Assembly: GCA_947652855.1 (NCBI GenBank)
Contig: CANTEO010000038.1
Span: 1-25,589 of the forward strand
DNA length: 25,589 bases
From: an uncultured Roseburia sp.
GTDB lineage: Bacteria; Bacillota; Clostridia; Lachnospirales; Lachnospiraceae
Direction of reading: 5' to 3'
Position numbers and translations under genes: made by a program. Of the stretch, positions 7,402 through 14,479 are shown one piece after another. Below the pieces are notes generated by a model. The model was not told the origin of the DNA. It saw nothing but the letters and a program-made list of their open reading frames with translations, and made no database searches. Within the stretch, counting starts at the first letter, position 1. Each line of letters opens with the position of its first letter.

Positions 7402-8182
7402 AATGGCGGAATTCATAAGCGGCAGCGAAGAGGCGTTCGTCTCTGAAATGAACGCGCGGGCCAAAGCGCTCGGCATGAATGACACCAATTTCGTCAATTG
7501 CTGCGGCCTGGACACAGACGGCCATATGACAAGCGCCTACGACGTGGCGCTGATGTCCAGGGAGCTTACGGTCCAATACCCCCAAATCCACGACTACTGC
7601 ACGATCTGGATGGAAAACATCACCCATGTCACAAAACGCGGGTCCTCTGAATTTGGGCTGACGAACACCAACAAGCTGATCCGGCAGTACGAATACGCCA
7701 CCGGCCTAAAGACGGGCTCCACCGGGCTGGCGAAGTTCTGCCTTTCCGCGACCGCAGAAAGAAACGGCATGGAATTAATCGCCGTCGTCATGGCCGCCCA
7801 AAACCCGGCGGACCGCTTTGGGGACGCCGTCACCCTGCTGAACCATGGGTTTTCCATGTGCCAGCTCTATACGGATGAGCATAAGGAACTGTTAGAGAGC
7901 CTTCCGGTGAAGCGAGGCGTTAAAAACACCGTAAAGCTGGACTTTAAGAACCCGTTCCAGTACCTTTCCACAGAAGGCGACGACCTCGCCTCCATCAAAA
8001 AGTCCATCTCCCTGCCAAAGGACGCGTCCGCGCCCATAAAAAAAGGCGACAAAATCGGGAAGGCCGTCTATCAAATCGGAGAGAAAACGATCGGCTCCGT
8101 GGACATTGTCGCCACGGAAGATATTGAAAAGGCCGCGTTCGCAGACTATATGAAAGAAATCTTTTTCCGGTATTTTTCATAA
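7397..8182 (+). pseudogene. dacF: D-alanyl-D-alanine carboxypeptidase, C-terminal part after the element
   Basis: This is the back half of the carboxypeptidase at 1613, resuming in the same phase at the right repeat. It reads VAMAEFISGSEEAF and continues with the family segment MNARAKALGMNDTNFVN. The third active-site motif KTG is in TGLKTGST (residues 260-262 of the rebuilt 416-residue protein). A PBP5_C-type beta domain follows, then a C-terminal end FADYMKEIFFRYFS that may act as an amphipathic membrane anchor. It has no ribosome binding site or credible start of its own, so in the integrated state it is probably not translated. A strong hairpin terminator follows. Confidence 0.88.
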
Positions 8183-8200
8183 TGCCAAATCGGCTTCTTC

Positions 8201-8243
8201 TGACAGAAGGGGAGCGTGCCAAAAGCACGCTCCCCTGTCATTT
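8201..8243 (+). terminator. Hairpin terminator between convergent genes
   Basis: GGGGAGCGTGC (8209-8219), loop CAAAA, then GCACGCTCCCC (8225-8235) form a perfect 11-bp stem. Outer TGACAG and CTGTCA can extend it past a small bulge. A short TTTC follows on the plus strand. It lies between the convergent ends of the carboxypeptidase and the acyltransferase at 8252, so it may serve both. Confidence 0.8.
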
Positions 8244-8251
8244 CAAAACCA

Positions 8252-9289
8252 CTATGGAACCCCCAACCATGCTCTCTGTATGCCTTTCGTTTTCGACAAA
8301 AGGAGCCGTAACGCCGCCGCAAGAGAAAACGACAGCAGCAGAAAAAGGCATTCCCCCAAAACAGACGGCCTGACAGACTGCAAAACAAATCCATGCACCA
8401 AATATAATTCATAGGAAATGGCCCCTATCCACGCAAAGACAGTCAGATCCCATTTCCTCGCCAGAGAAGGGACGGTTAGGCAAAGGCCAAGGCCGCAGGG
8501 CAGCTTGATCATAAGCTGCACGATATGATAGGCCAGCCGCGGGGCTTCCCTGACTATGCTGGCCTGCTTGACGCCAAGAAAGCACGTCCCGACGCCAATC
8601 AACAAAAGCCCCGCCTTCCCATCGGCATATTTTTTCCATGCCTCTTTCTTCTCACTGATTAGAATTCCGGCTAAAAAAGAAAGGGACTGCTCTGCCCTCA
8701 CCTCCGAACACACGAAAAACAGTAGGACGGAAACAATGCTAAACACGGCCAGCCTTCTCCGTCTTAGGCAGGGAATCCGCATCGTGGCATAAAATACGGC
8801 ATACCAAGCCATCAGATAATTCAAATACCAGCCAATGACATACTTTGGCTTTAGGCAAAGCACATCCAAAAAGAACCCCTTAAAAGACCAGCTATGAAAC
8901 GGCCAATAGGCAAGGGACGATACCAGGGCATAGGGCAAAAGGACAGAAAGGACGCGCTTTCTCCAAAAGAACGCCAGGCCGTTTTGCGCATAGGACTCAT
9001 TTAAGCCATATGCGGAAAGAATGAGGAAGATGGACACGCCAATGCCTCCCAACGGCGTAAACAACGTCACTCCGCCGCCAAATTTGCCCATCAAATGACA
9101 CAGCATCACGCAAGAAATCGCCACGCCCTTTAAGATGCATCCGTCGCGCCGTGAAAAAAACGCGCCTTCTTCCTCTAAACGGCAGGAAGAGGACGCCTGT
9201 TTCCTATTTTTACCCCCCCCCAGGCAAATTATAGCCATTGGCAGCACAAGCTGCGCGCTCCAAATGCAGACGTACCGGATCCATGACAT
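8252..9289 (-). CDS. Membrane acyltransferase (acyltransferase-3 family) with poly-G tract
   Basis: Acyltransferase-3 proteins are multi-pass membrane enzymes that usually O-acetylate surface sugars. The 345-residue protein has an N-terminal hydrophobic segment (about 5-23). It then shows the family start ILKGVAISCVMLCHLMGKFG, with the conserved His, GIGVSIFLILSAYGL and many hydrophobic helices. It ends with the segment SYELYLVHGFVLQS. The ATG at 9289 was preferred to an upstream TTG; GGAG lies about ten bases before it, inside the end of capG. A run of nine G (9213-9221, coding strand) encodes Gly24-26, so gain or loss of one G would truncate the protein almost at once. It is the last gene of the polysaccharide operon. 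The acyl donor and acceptor are unknown. Confidence 0.85.
   Translation of the reverse strand: MSWIRYVCIWSAQLVLPMAIICLGGGKNRKQASSSCRLEEEGAFFSRRDGCILKGVAISCVMLCHLMGKFGGGVTLFTPLGGIGVSIFLILSAYGLNESYAQNGLAFFWRKRVLSVLLPYALVSSLAYWPFHSWSFKGFFLDVLCLKPKYVIGWYLNYLMAWYAVFYATMRIPCLRRRRLAVFSIVSVLLFFVCSEVRAEQSLSFLAGILISEKKEAWKKYADGKAGLLLIGVGTCFLGVKQASIVREAPRLAYHIVQLMIKLPCGLGLCLTVPSLARKWDLTVFAWIGAISYELYLVHGFVLQSVRPSVLGECLFLLLSFSLAAALRLLLSKTKGIQRAWLGVP
9213..9221 (-). repeat. Poly-G(9) tract in acyltransferase gene
   Basis: There are nine consecutive C on the plus strand (G on the coding strand) about 69 bases into the gene. The current length keeps the frame open. It is a candidate slipped-strand phase-variation site. 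Confidence 0.75.
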
Positions 9290-9294
9290 CCCCT

Positions 9295-10482
9295 TTAAAC
9301 TCCTTTCCTCCAAACCATCTTATCTATGATGCCTGCGTAGCTTTGGATGACTGCCACTACTTTCGCGCTGACATTTTCCTCCACATAGTCTGGAACCGGA
9401 ATGCCGAAGTCTCCATTCCGGTTCATCAAAACCGCCGTTTCTACGGCCTGCAGCAATCCCTTCTCATCTATTCCCGCCAAAAGAAAGCACGCCTTGTCCA
9501 GCGCCTCCGGGCGTTCCGTGGAAGTCCGAATGCAGACGGCCGGAAACGGACGGCCCTGGCTGCAAAAAAAGCTGGCCTCCTCCAGGAGCGTGCCGGAATC
9601 CGACACCACTGCAAACGCATTCATCTGCAGATGGTTATAATCATGAAAGCCCAAAGGCTCATGCCGCAGGACGCGGGAATCCAACGGAAACCCAGTCTCC
9701 TCCAGCCTCTTTTTAGAGCGTGGATGGCAGGAATATAAAATCGGCATATCGTACGTTTCCGCCAGCCTGTTTGTGGCTGTAAACAGAGATACGAAATTCC
9801 GCTCATTCTCAATATTCTCTTCCCTGTGCGCAGAAAGCAAAAGATACCCGCGCGGCTTTAGGCAAAGCCGCGCCAAAATGTCAGACTTCTCTATGTCCGG
9901 CAAATTCTCATGCAGCACCTCAGCCATCGGGGAGCCTGTCACATAGACGCGCTCCTTTGGAATTCCGCACTCATGCAGATACCTCCTGGCGTGTTCCGAA
10001 TACGCCAGGTTCACGTCTGAGATAATGTCTACGATGCGTCGGTTCGTCTCCTCCGGCAGGCATTCATCCTTACAGCGGTTCCCCGCCTCCATATGAAAAA
10101 TCGGGATATGGAGGCGCTTTGCCGCAATTGCGGACAGGCAGCTATTCGTATCGCCCAGAATCAAAAGCGCATCCGGCTTAATCCGCTCCATCAGGCGATA
10201 CGAGCAATGAATGATGTTCCCTATAGTTTCGCCAAGGCTGTCGCCCACGGCGTCCATATATACCTCGGGATCTGAAAGCTTCAGATCCCGAAAAAAAATT
10301 CCATTTAGATTGTAATCGTAATTTTGCCCCGTATGCGCCAGTATGCAGTCGAAATACGTCCGGCACTTTTTAATGACTAAGCCAAGCCGGATAATTTCCG
10401 GTCGGGTGCCAACAATAATCAAAAGCTTTAGCTTGCCATTCTGCTGAAACGCAACATCCGAGCCATCCATTCGAATCCCCAT
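9295..10482 (-). CDS. capG: UDP-N-acetylglucosamine 2-epimerase type enzyme (CapG/FnlC-like)
   Basis: This is the third enzyme of UDP-N-acetyl-L-fucosamine synthesis: the C2 epimerase giving UDP-L-FucNAc. The 395-residue protein has the non-hydrolysing epimerase signatures IIVGTRPEIIRL (about 22-33), HTGQNYD (50-56), GDTNSCL, HMEAGNRC, PEETNRRI and SDSGTLLEEA. The CapG assignment, rather than a WecB-type enzyme, rests on the adjoining capF and capE. The second ATG at 10482 was chosen because GGAGG stands seven bases before it; the ATG at 10488 is only one base from GGAGG. The start lies 12 bases after the capF stop, and the stop is six bases before the acyltransferase start. A 10-bp perfect hairpin lies inside the gene at 9850-9873. 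Confidence 0.9.
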   Translation of the reverse strand: MGIRMDGSDVAFQQNGKLKLLIIVGTRPEIIRLGLVIKKCRTYFDCILAHTGQNYDYNLNGIFFRDLKLSDPEVYMDAVGDSLGETIGNIIHCSYRLMERIKPDALLILGDTNSCLSAIAAKRLHIPIFHMEAGNRCKDECLPEETNRRIVDIISDVNLAYSEHARRYLHECGIPKERVYVTGSPMAEVLHENLPDIEKSDILARLCLKPRGYLLLSAHREENIENERNFVSLFTATNRLAETYDMPILYSCHPRSKKRLEETGFPLDSRVLRHEPLGFHDYNHLQMNAFAVVSDSGTLLEEASFFCSQGRPFPAVCIRTSTERPEALDKACFLLAGIDEKGLLQAVETAVLMNRNGDFGIPVPDYVEENVSAKVVAVIQSYAGIIDKMVWRKGV

Positions 10483-10493
10483 GCCCATCCCTC

Positions 10494-11720
10494 CTATTCT
10501 TGTTTTACGATCTCAGAAAAGGTATCCGGGCGCTCTGCGTCAAACGGCTCGTTCGCCCACATCAGCGTCACCAGACAATCTGTGCTTGAAAGATTTTCAA
10601 TGGAATGCGTATAGCCGGGCAGCAGATAGACCGCCTCCAGCTTCTCCCCCGACACTTCAAAATGAAACGCCGGATATGGATTTCCAGCTTCATCCAGGCC
10701 CACCCTGCGCTCTGAAATTAAGGCGCGCCCCGACACCACGATAAAAATCTCCCATTTGCTGTGATGCCAATGCTGTCCTTTTGTGACGCCCGGCTTGCTG
10801 ACATTCACCGAAAACTGCCCATTCGACGCAGTTTTTAAAAGCTCCGTGAAGCTCCCTCTCTCATCCAGATTCATTTTCAGCGCACGTTTTGCCTTCGCCT
10901 GGGGCAGATAGGAAAGATAGGTGGCAGATAGCTTTTTTGCAAAAGAACGCTCCGGCATTTCAGGCATCCAAAGCGTCTCTGGCTGTTTGTGAATCTCTTC
11001 TAACAGCCGCGCAATCTCCCCCAACGTCACCTTATGCGCGCCTGGGACATAGCAATACCGCCCGTTTGCATCCCGGACGGCCTCATGGCCCAAATATTCA
11101 CAACGGCTCTCCTTCCCCTCCAGGGCGTCAAGCATTCCTAAAATCAAGTCGTCAATATAAAGCAGGGAAAGCTCTGCAGCAGGGTCGTCCACCGAAATCG
11201 GCAAGCCATTCGCCATATTGTGGCAGAATGTCGCCACGACAGAATTATAGTTGGGCCTGCACCACTTTCCAAACAGGTTTGGGAAACGGTAAATTAAAAC
11301 CTTGGCGCCTGTTTCTTCCCCATACTTTAAAAACAATCTTTCTGCGGCCAGCTTTGACCTGCCATATTCAGAATCTGCAAACCTTCCTGACAAATCTGCT
11401 TGAATGGACGAAGAAAGCAAGACCGCAGCACGATTCCGCTGCTTTTTCAAAAGCCGCAGCAATGCGGCCCCAAAATCATGATTCCCCTCCATAAACGCAC
11501 CCTTGTCCTTTGGCCGGTTGACGCCTGCAAGGTGAAACACAAAATCAGCCTTTCCGCAATAATCCTCAAGCAGCCTCGGATCCGTCGTTCTGTCATATTC
11601 ATAAATCTCCTCAATAAAAAGGCCCGGCCTTGTCAAATCCTTTTTCTCTTTGACGCACTTTAACGCCTCTACAAGATTTTTTCCCACAAAGCCGTTCGCC
11701 CCTGTCACCAATATGTTCAT
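10494..11720 (-). CDS. capF: UDP-2-acetamido-2,6-dideoxy-hexulose reductase/epimerase (CapF/FnlB-like)
   Basis: CapF takes the product of CapE and, with a cupin epimerase domain plus an NADPH-dependent reductase domain, makes UDP-N-acetyl-L-talosamine for CapG. The 408-residue protein has a Rossmann N-terminus NILVTGANGFVGKN (GxxGxxG at 7-13) and the catalytic pair in YGRSK (Tyr119, Lys123). Its C-terminal cupin (about 285-408) carries KGQHWHHSKWEIFIVVSG, with His residues typical of the metal site, and LLPGYTHSIENL. The ATG at 11720 has AAAGGAG just upstream. A longer open frame to 11813 only reads through the repeat array and was not used. In cytoplasmic sugar-nucleotide clusters this domain fusion is diagnostic. 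Confidence 0.94.
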   Translation of the reverse strand: MNILVTGANGFVGKNLVEALKCVKEKKDLTRPGLFIEEIYEYDRTTDPRLLEDYCGKADFVFHLAGVNRPKDKGAFMEGNHDFGAALLRLLKKQRNRAAVLLSSSIQADLSGRFADSEYGRSKLAAERLFLKYGEETGAKVLIYRFPNLFGKWCRPNYNSVVATFCHNMANGLPISVDDPAAELSLLYIDDLILGMLDALEGKESRCEYLGHEAVRDANGRYCYVPGAHKVTLGEIARLLEEIHKQPETLWMPEMPERSFAKKLSATYLSYLPQAKAKRALKMNLDERGSFTELLKTASNGQFSVNVSKPGVTKGQHWHHSKWEIFIVVSGRALISERRVGLDEAGNPYPAFHFEVSGEKLEAVYLLPGYTHSIENLSSTDCLVTLMWANEPFDAERPDTFSEIVKQE

Positions 11721-11729
11721 ACAAACTCC

Positions 11730-11864
11730 TTTCCTTATTCTTGCGCAGTTCCCCGCGCATAAAGGGATGCCCGCAGGGCGTTTCCTTATTATTGCGCGGT
11801 TCTCTCTGCGCATAAAGGGATGCCCGCAGGGCGTTTCCTTATTATTGCGCGGTTCTCCGCGGCC
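11730..11864. repeat. Tandem palindromic repeats, about 2.6 copies of a 51-53 bp unit
   Basis: Units start at 11730, 11781 and 11834 (partial), each opening TTTCCTTATT. The two full units end in GCGCATAAAGGGATGCCCGC followed by AGGGCG, and contain the palindrome GCCCGCAGGGC. The array fills the whole gap between the acyltransferase stop and the capF ribosome binding site. In RNA it could form one hairpin per unit. There are no unique spacers, so it is not a CRISPR. A diverged copy appears inside capE (13065-13105). Confidence 0.85.
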
Positions 11865-11865
11865 A

Positions 11866-12930
11866 TCAGCCCCAAATCAGCGGATATATGCGCAGCTTCT
11901 TTAAAGCCCAAATGGCCGCGCCGCTAAGCAAAAGCACAGCCACGCTCTCCGCAGCCGCAGAATAAAATACATACCGAATCCCTAACTTCATCGCAATAGG
12001 TGTAAGCAGATACTGAATCAAATATCCATGAACCATATACAGCTCCATAGAGTACGTCCCAACTGCAGCAAGGAACCTCCATATGCCTGCCCCACATCCC
12101 TTCTGATACAAAAAACGAATCAGGAAGAGGACGCTGTAAGAGACGGTCAGGCCGCATAGGACTCTGTAAGCGTCAACCGCCAACTGCCCCCCCCCGGAAA
12201 AAAGATTCACTCCCGTCTCATGAATCAAATGCTTGGACTGATAACAGGCGACGCAGAGAACGGAGAGCGGCACGCTTACAAGGAATGACCGCCTGTCCCA
12301 AAGAAGAGCCGCCCACTTTGAGTTCTGACGCTCTAAATTGCGAGCCTCGTACCCCACAATCATGAATGGCAGCATAAATTTATAATTTGCCAAATTAAAG
12401 CCGTCAGGAGTAAACAGACAGGCCAGCAGCAGCACAGCATATGCAATGGCTCTTTTTCTATAAAAAAACCGATGGATCAGAGCCATTATGACGGTCAGGT
12501 AAAACACGGCCCACAAAAACCAATAGTTCATAAAGAATTTTTTGGCAAACAAAGAAACGACAGAAGCAAAGCCGGGGAAAATGCCCTCCGAACCCTCTTT
12601 TCCGCGCATAAACCCGCCTGACGCCAGGGAAACTGCGACGCTGCCCATGCAGGACGCCGCCGCAAAGGCAAACAGGGGCTTTAGCAGCTTCCTTCTCTTT
12701 TTTATAATACGCATGCCATGCGCGCGAATAGACCCTTCTGTCAGATATCCCGATATCATCATAAATAACGGCATATGGAACGCATAGATGCTATGCAGCA
12801 GAATGCTGCTTTCATCCACCACACCCTCTCCGTCTATATTCCCATGTAAAATGCAATGCCCTAAAATGACAAGGTACGCCAGGATTGCCTTTGCGGCATC
12901 CAGCGTCCCGTCTCTTTGACCCTCCTGCAT
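11866..12930 (-). CDS. Membrane acyltransferase (acyltransferase-3 family) with poly-G tract
   Basis: This is a second polytopic acyltransferase, probably modifying a sugar of the repeat unit at the membrane. The 354-residue protein shows LDAAKAILAYLVILGHCILH near the N-terminus, with the conserved His. FHMPLFMMISGYL follows, then many hydrophobic helices and the family C-terminal motif YSMELYMVHGYLIQYL. Its ATG overlaps the capE stop as TAATG and uses GGAG within the end of capE, so the two are translationally coupled. It therefore separates capE from capF, which are often adjacent. A run of nine G (12187-12195) encodes three Gly at about residues 246-248 in LFSGGGQL. The frame is currently open; slippage would remove the C-terminal third. 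Confidence 0.87.
   Translation of the reverse strand: MQEGQRDGTLDAAKAILAYLVILGHCILHGNIDGEGVVDESSILLHSIYAFHMPLFMMISGYLTEGSIRAHGMRIIKKRRKLLKPLFAFAAASCMGSVAVSLASGGFMRGKEGSEGIFPGFASVVSLFAKKFFMNYWFLWAVFYLTVIMALIHRFFYRKRAIAYAVLLLACLFTPDGFNLANYKFMLPFMIVGYEARNLERQNSKWAALLWDRRSFLVSVPLSVLCVACYQSKHLIHETGVNLFSGGGQLAVDAYRVLCGLTVSYSVLFLIRFLYQKGCGAGIWRFLAAVGTYSMELYMVHGYLIQYLLTPIAMKLGIRYVFYSAAAESVAVLLLSGAAIWALKKLRIYPLIWG
12187..12195 (-). repeat. Poly-G(9) tract in second acyltransferase gene
   Basis: There are nine consecutive C on the plus strand (G on the coding strand), in frame at this length. It is the same length as the tract in the acyltransferase at 8252. Confidence 0.75.
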
Positions 12931-14021
12931 TATCCCCTCTCCTTTAAGGCCTTCCTTACATACTCCGCCGTCAGGATTTTTTCTACCGTCTCCTCGACAC
13001 TTAGCCGCCTGGTATTATGCGAGGTATAGGCGCCGTCCGACGGCGTGACGCCGCCGCATTCTTGCGCCGCTTTTTGCGCATGAGAGGACGCCCGCCCGGC
13101 GTCTCCGTCTACAAAAAACTTATCGTAATTTAAGTCCCTCCCATCCGCGGCAATCCGAAAATACTGCCCCATATCCTGACTGCGGGCGCATTCCTCATTC
13201 GTCATCAGCGTCTCAAACATTTTCTCTCCATGCCGCGTGCCAATCACCCTCGTACCGGTATCGCCAAACAGCTTCTGCACTGCCTTTGCCAAATCCCCAA
13301 TCGAACTTGCATCTGATTTTTGAATGAACAAATCCCCCGGCTCTCCATGTGCAAATGCATACATCACAAGCTCCACGGCCTCATCCAAATTCATCAGGAA
13401 CCGGGTCATGTCCGGGTTCGTGACGGTAATCGGCTTTCCGGCCTTAATCTGCTCTAGAAACAAAGGGATCACCGACCCTCTGCTGCACATCACATTTCCA
13501 TACCTGGTACAGCAAATTGTCGTCTTCCCCGCCGCTGTGCGCGCATTCGCCGCGACTACCTTTTCCATCATCGCCTTTGATATCCCCATCGCATTGATCG
13601 GGTACGCCGCTTTGTCGGTGGACAGGCACACAATTTTCTGAACGCCGGCCGCCACGGCCGCGCGCAGCACATTGTCCGTCCCCTCTACATTCGTCCGCAC
13701 CCCTTCCATCGGAAAAAATTCACAGGAAGGCACTTGCTTTAACGCGGCCGCATGAAATATGTAATCCACTCCCCAGACTGCGTCCTGCAGCGAGTTCATG
13801 TCCCTGACGTCGCCAATATAAAATTTCACCTTTTCCGCAAAGCCGGGATGCCTTGACTGCAATTGATGCCTCATGTCATCCTGCTTTTTCTCATCCCTTG
13901 AAAAAATTCGGATTTCCTGTATTCCGGAATCCAAAAAATGCCTTAAGACGGCCGTTCCAAACGAGCCTGTCCCTCCGGTAATCATTAACGTCTTTCCACT
14001 AAAAGAATCTAATGCAGCCAT
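12930..14021 (-). CDS. capE: UDP-N-acetylglucosamine 4,6-dehydratase/5-epimerase (CapE/FnlA-like)
   Basis: CapE starts UDP-L-FucNAc synthesis by 4,6-dehydration and C5 inversion of UDP-GlcNAc. The 363-residue SDR protein has MITGGTGSFG (NAD-binding GxxGxxG, 16-22) and STDKAAYPINAMGISK. In the last motif Met145 replaces the usual catalytic Tyr and Lys149 is kept, as is characteristic of inverting dehydratases of this family. RYGNVMCSRGSVIPLF and GTRHGEKMFETL follow. The ATG at 14021 has GGAGGAG nine bases upstream; a TTG at 14039 was rejected. Residues about 307-331 form an Ala/Gly-rich insertion, just before the conserved YTSHNTRRLSVEE. It is longer than I expect in this family and is made of palindromic DNA. 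Confidence 0.93.
   Translation of the reverse strand: MAALDSFSGKTLMITGGTGSFGTAVLRHFLDSGIQEIRIFSRDEKKQDDMRHQLQSRHPGFAEKVKFYIGDVRDMNSLQDAVWGVDYIFHAAALKQVPSCEFFPMEGVRTNVEGTDNVLRAAVAAGVQKIVCLSTDKAAYPINAMGISKAMMEKVVAANARTAAGKTTICCTRYGNVMCSRGSVIPLFLEQIKAGKPITVTNPDMTRFLMNLDEAVELVMYAFAHGEPGDLFIQKSDASSIGDLAKAVQKLFGDTGTRVIGTRHGEKMFETLMTNEECARSQDMGQYFRIAADGRDLNYDKFFVDGDAGRASSHAQKAAQECGGVTPSDGAYTSHNTRRLSVEETVEKILTAEYVRKALKERG
13031..13105. repeat. Palindromic insertion inside capE
   Basis: Two perfect hairpins lie here: CGCCGTC-C-GACGGCG (13031-13045) and GACGCC-CGCCC-GGCGTC (13087-13103). The stretch from GCGCAT near 13076 to about 13103 matches the unit of the 11730-11864 array at about 21 of 28 positions by eye. 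It encodes the extra residues around 307-331 of CapE without breaking the frame. Confidence 0.55.
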
Positions 14022-14022
14022 T

Positions 14023-14479
14023 TCAACTATCTCCTCCAAACTTCTGACTTAAAATAGACTGATAAAGGCCAAATGCCTTGAACGTAAAGCTCTGCGCAAA
14101 GATAAAGCAGGCAAAAGCCGTCGATCATCCCCAAAAGGTCAATATAAAATTCCGAAGCGTTCGTCCGGTAGGATATCACGCCGTGATTACGCCTCGCCTC
14201 ATCTATCAAAAACTGCCTTGCCTCCTGAATCAACGTGTCATATTTACCCCCCCCACTCCATTTTGGCGCATTTTCAAAAGGACGTAGGCATGGAGCATCT
14301 GATCGGGCAGCTCAAAAACCCTTGCGCCGGCCTTTTGCAGGAAAAGCAGGCGGTCATAATAGCTCGTAAGCATTTTCATGCCGCCCGGCATCCCGCTTTC
14401 CAGGATGCAGCCTGCCCATAGGCCATTGATCCAGAAAATCTGCGATACGTTTTTGCTTATCTTCGATTTCTAACTCCAC
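14023..14479 (-). pseudogene. Frameshifted GH88/GH105-like remnant with poly-G tract
   Basis: A gene starts well: GTG at 14479 with GGAGG six bases upstream, reading VELEIEDKQKRIADFLDQW. Family-like sequence then continues in a second frame (NGLWAGCILESGMPGG, then LPDQMLHAYVLLKM). At a run of eight G it moves to a third segment, in the starting frame (KYDTLIQEARQFLIDEARRN, then ASEFYIDLLGM). A last shift leads to CFIFAQSFTFKAFGLYQSIL, ending at 14023. The alternating pattern and the EFYIDLLGM segment recall the GH88/GH105 unsaturated-uronyl hydrolase fold, but I am not certain of the family. About 150 residues remain, roughly half of a normal enzyme. At least two shifts are outside the G tract, so this looks like a decayed gene; sequencing error is an alternative. 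Confidence 0.6.
14247..14254 (-). repeat. Poly-G(8) tract, one base short of an open frame
   Basis: There are eight consecutive C on the plus strand. With nine G the sequence would read ...QNGVGGGKYDTLIQEA..., joining the two flanking coding segments. With eight it stops nearby at TGA. The other two tracts in this operon have nine G. Confidence 0.72.

Noticed and set aside
10291..10298. A8 run in capG as a slippage site
   Set aside because: Short A/T runs of this length occur several times in the window, for example near 2867 and 23793. They encode ordinary Phe or Lys codons, so there is no special signal.
11721..11813. 31-codon N-terminal extension of capF
   Set aside because: It reads through the repeat array; AAAGGAG directly before ATG 11720 and the Rossmann start NILVTGANG define the true start.
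11730..11864. CRISPR-like array
   Set aside because: The copies are adjacent with no unique spacers and there are only about 2.6 of them; no cas genes are present.
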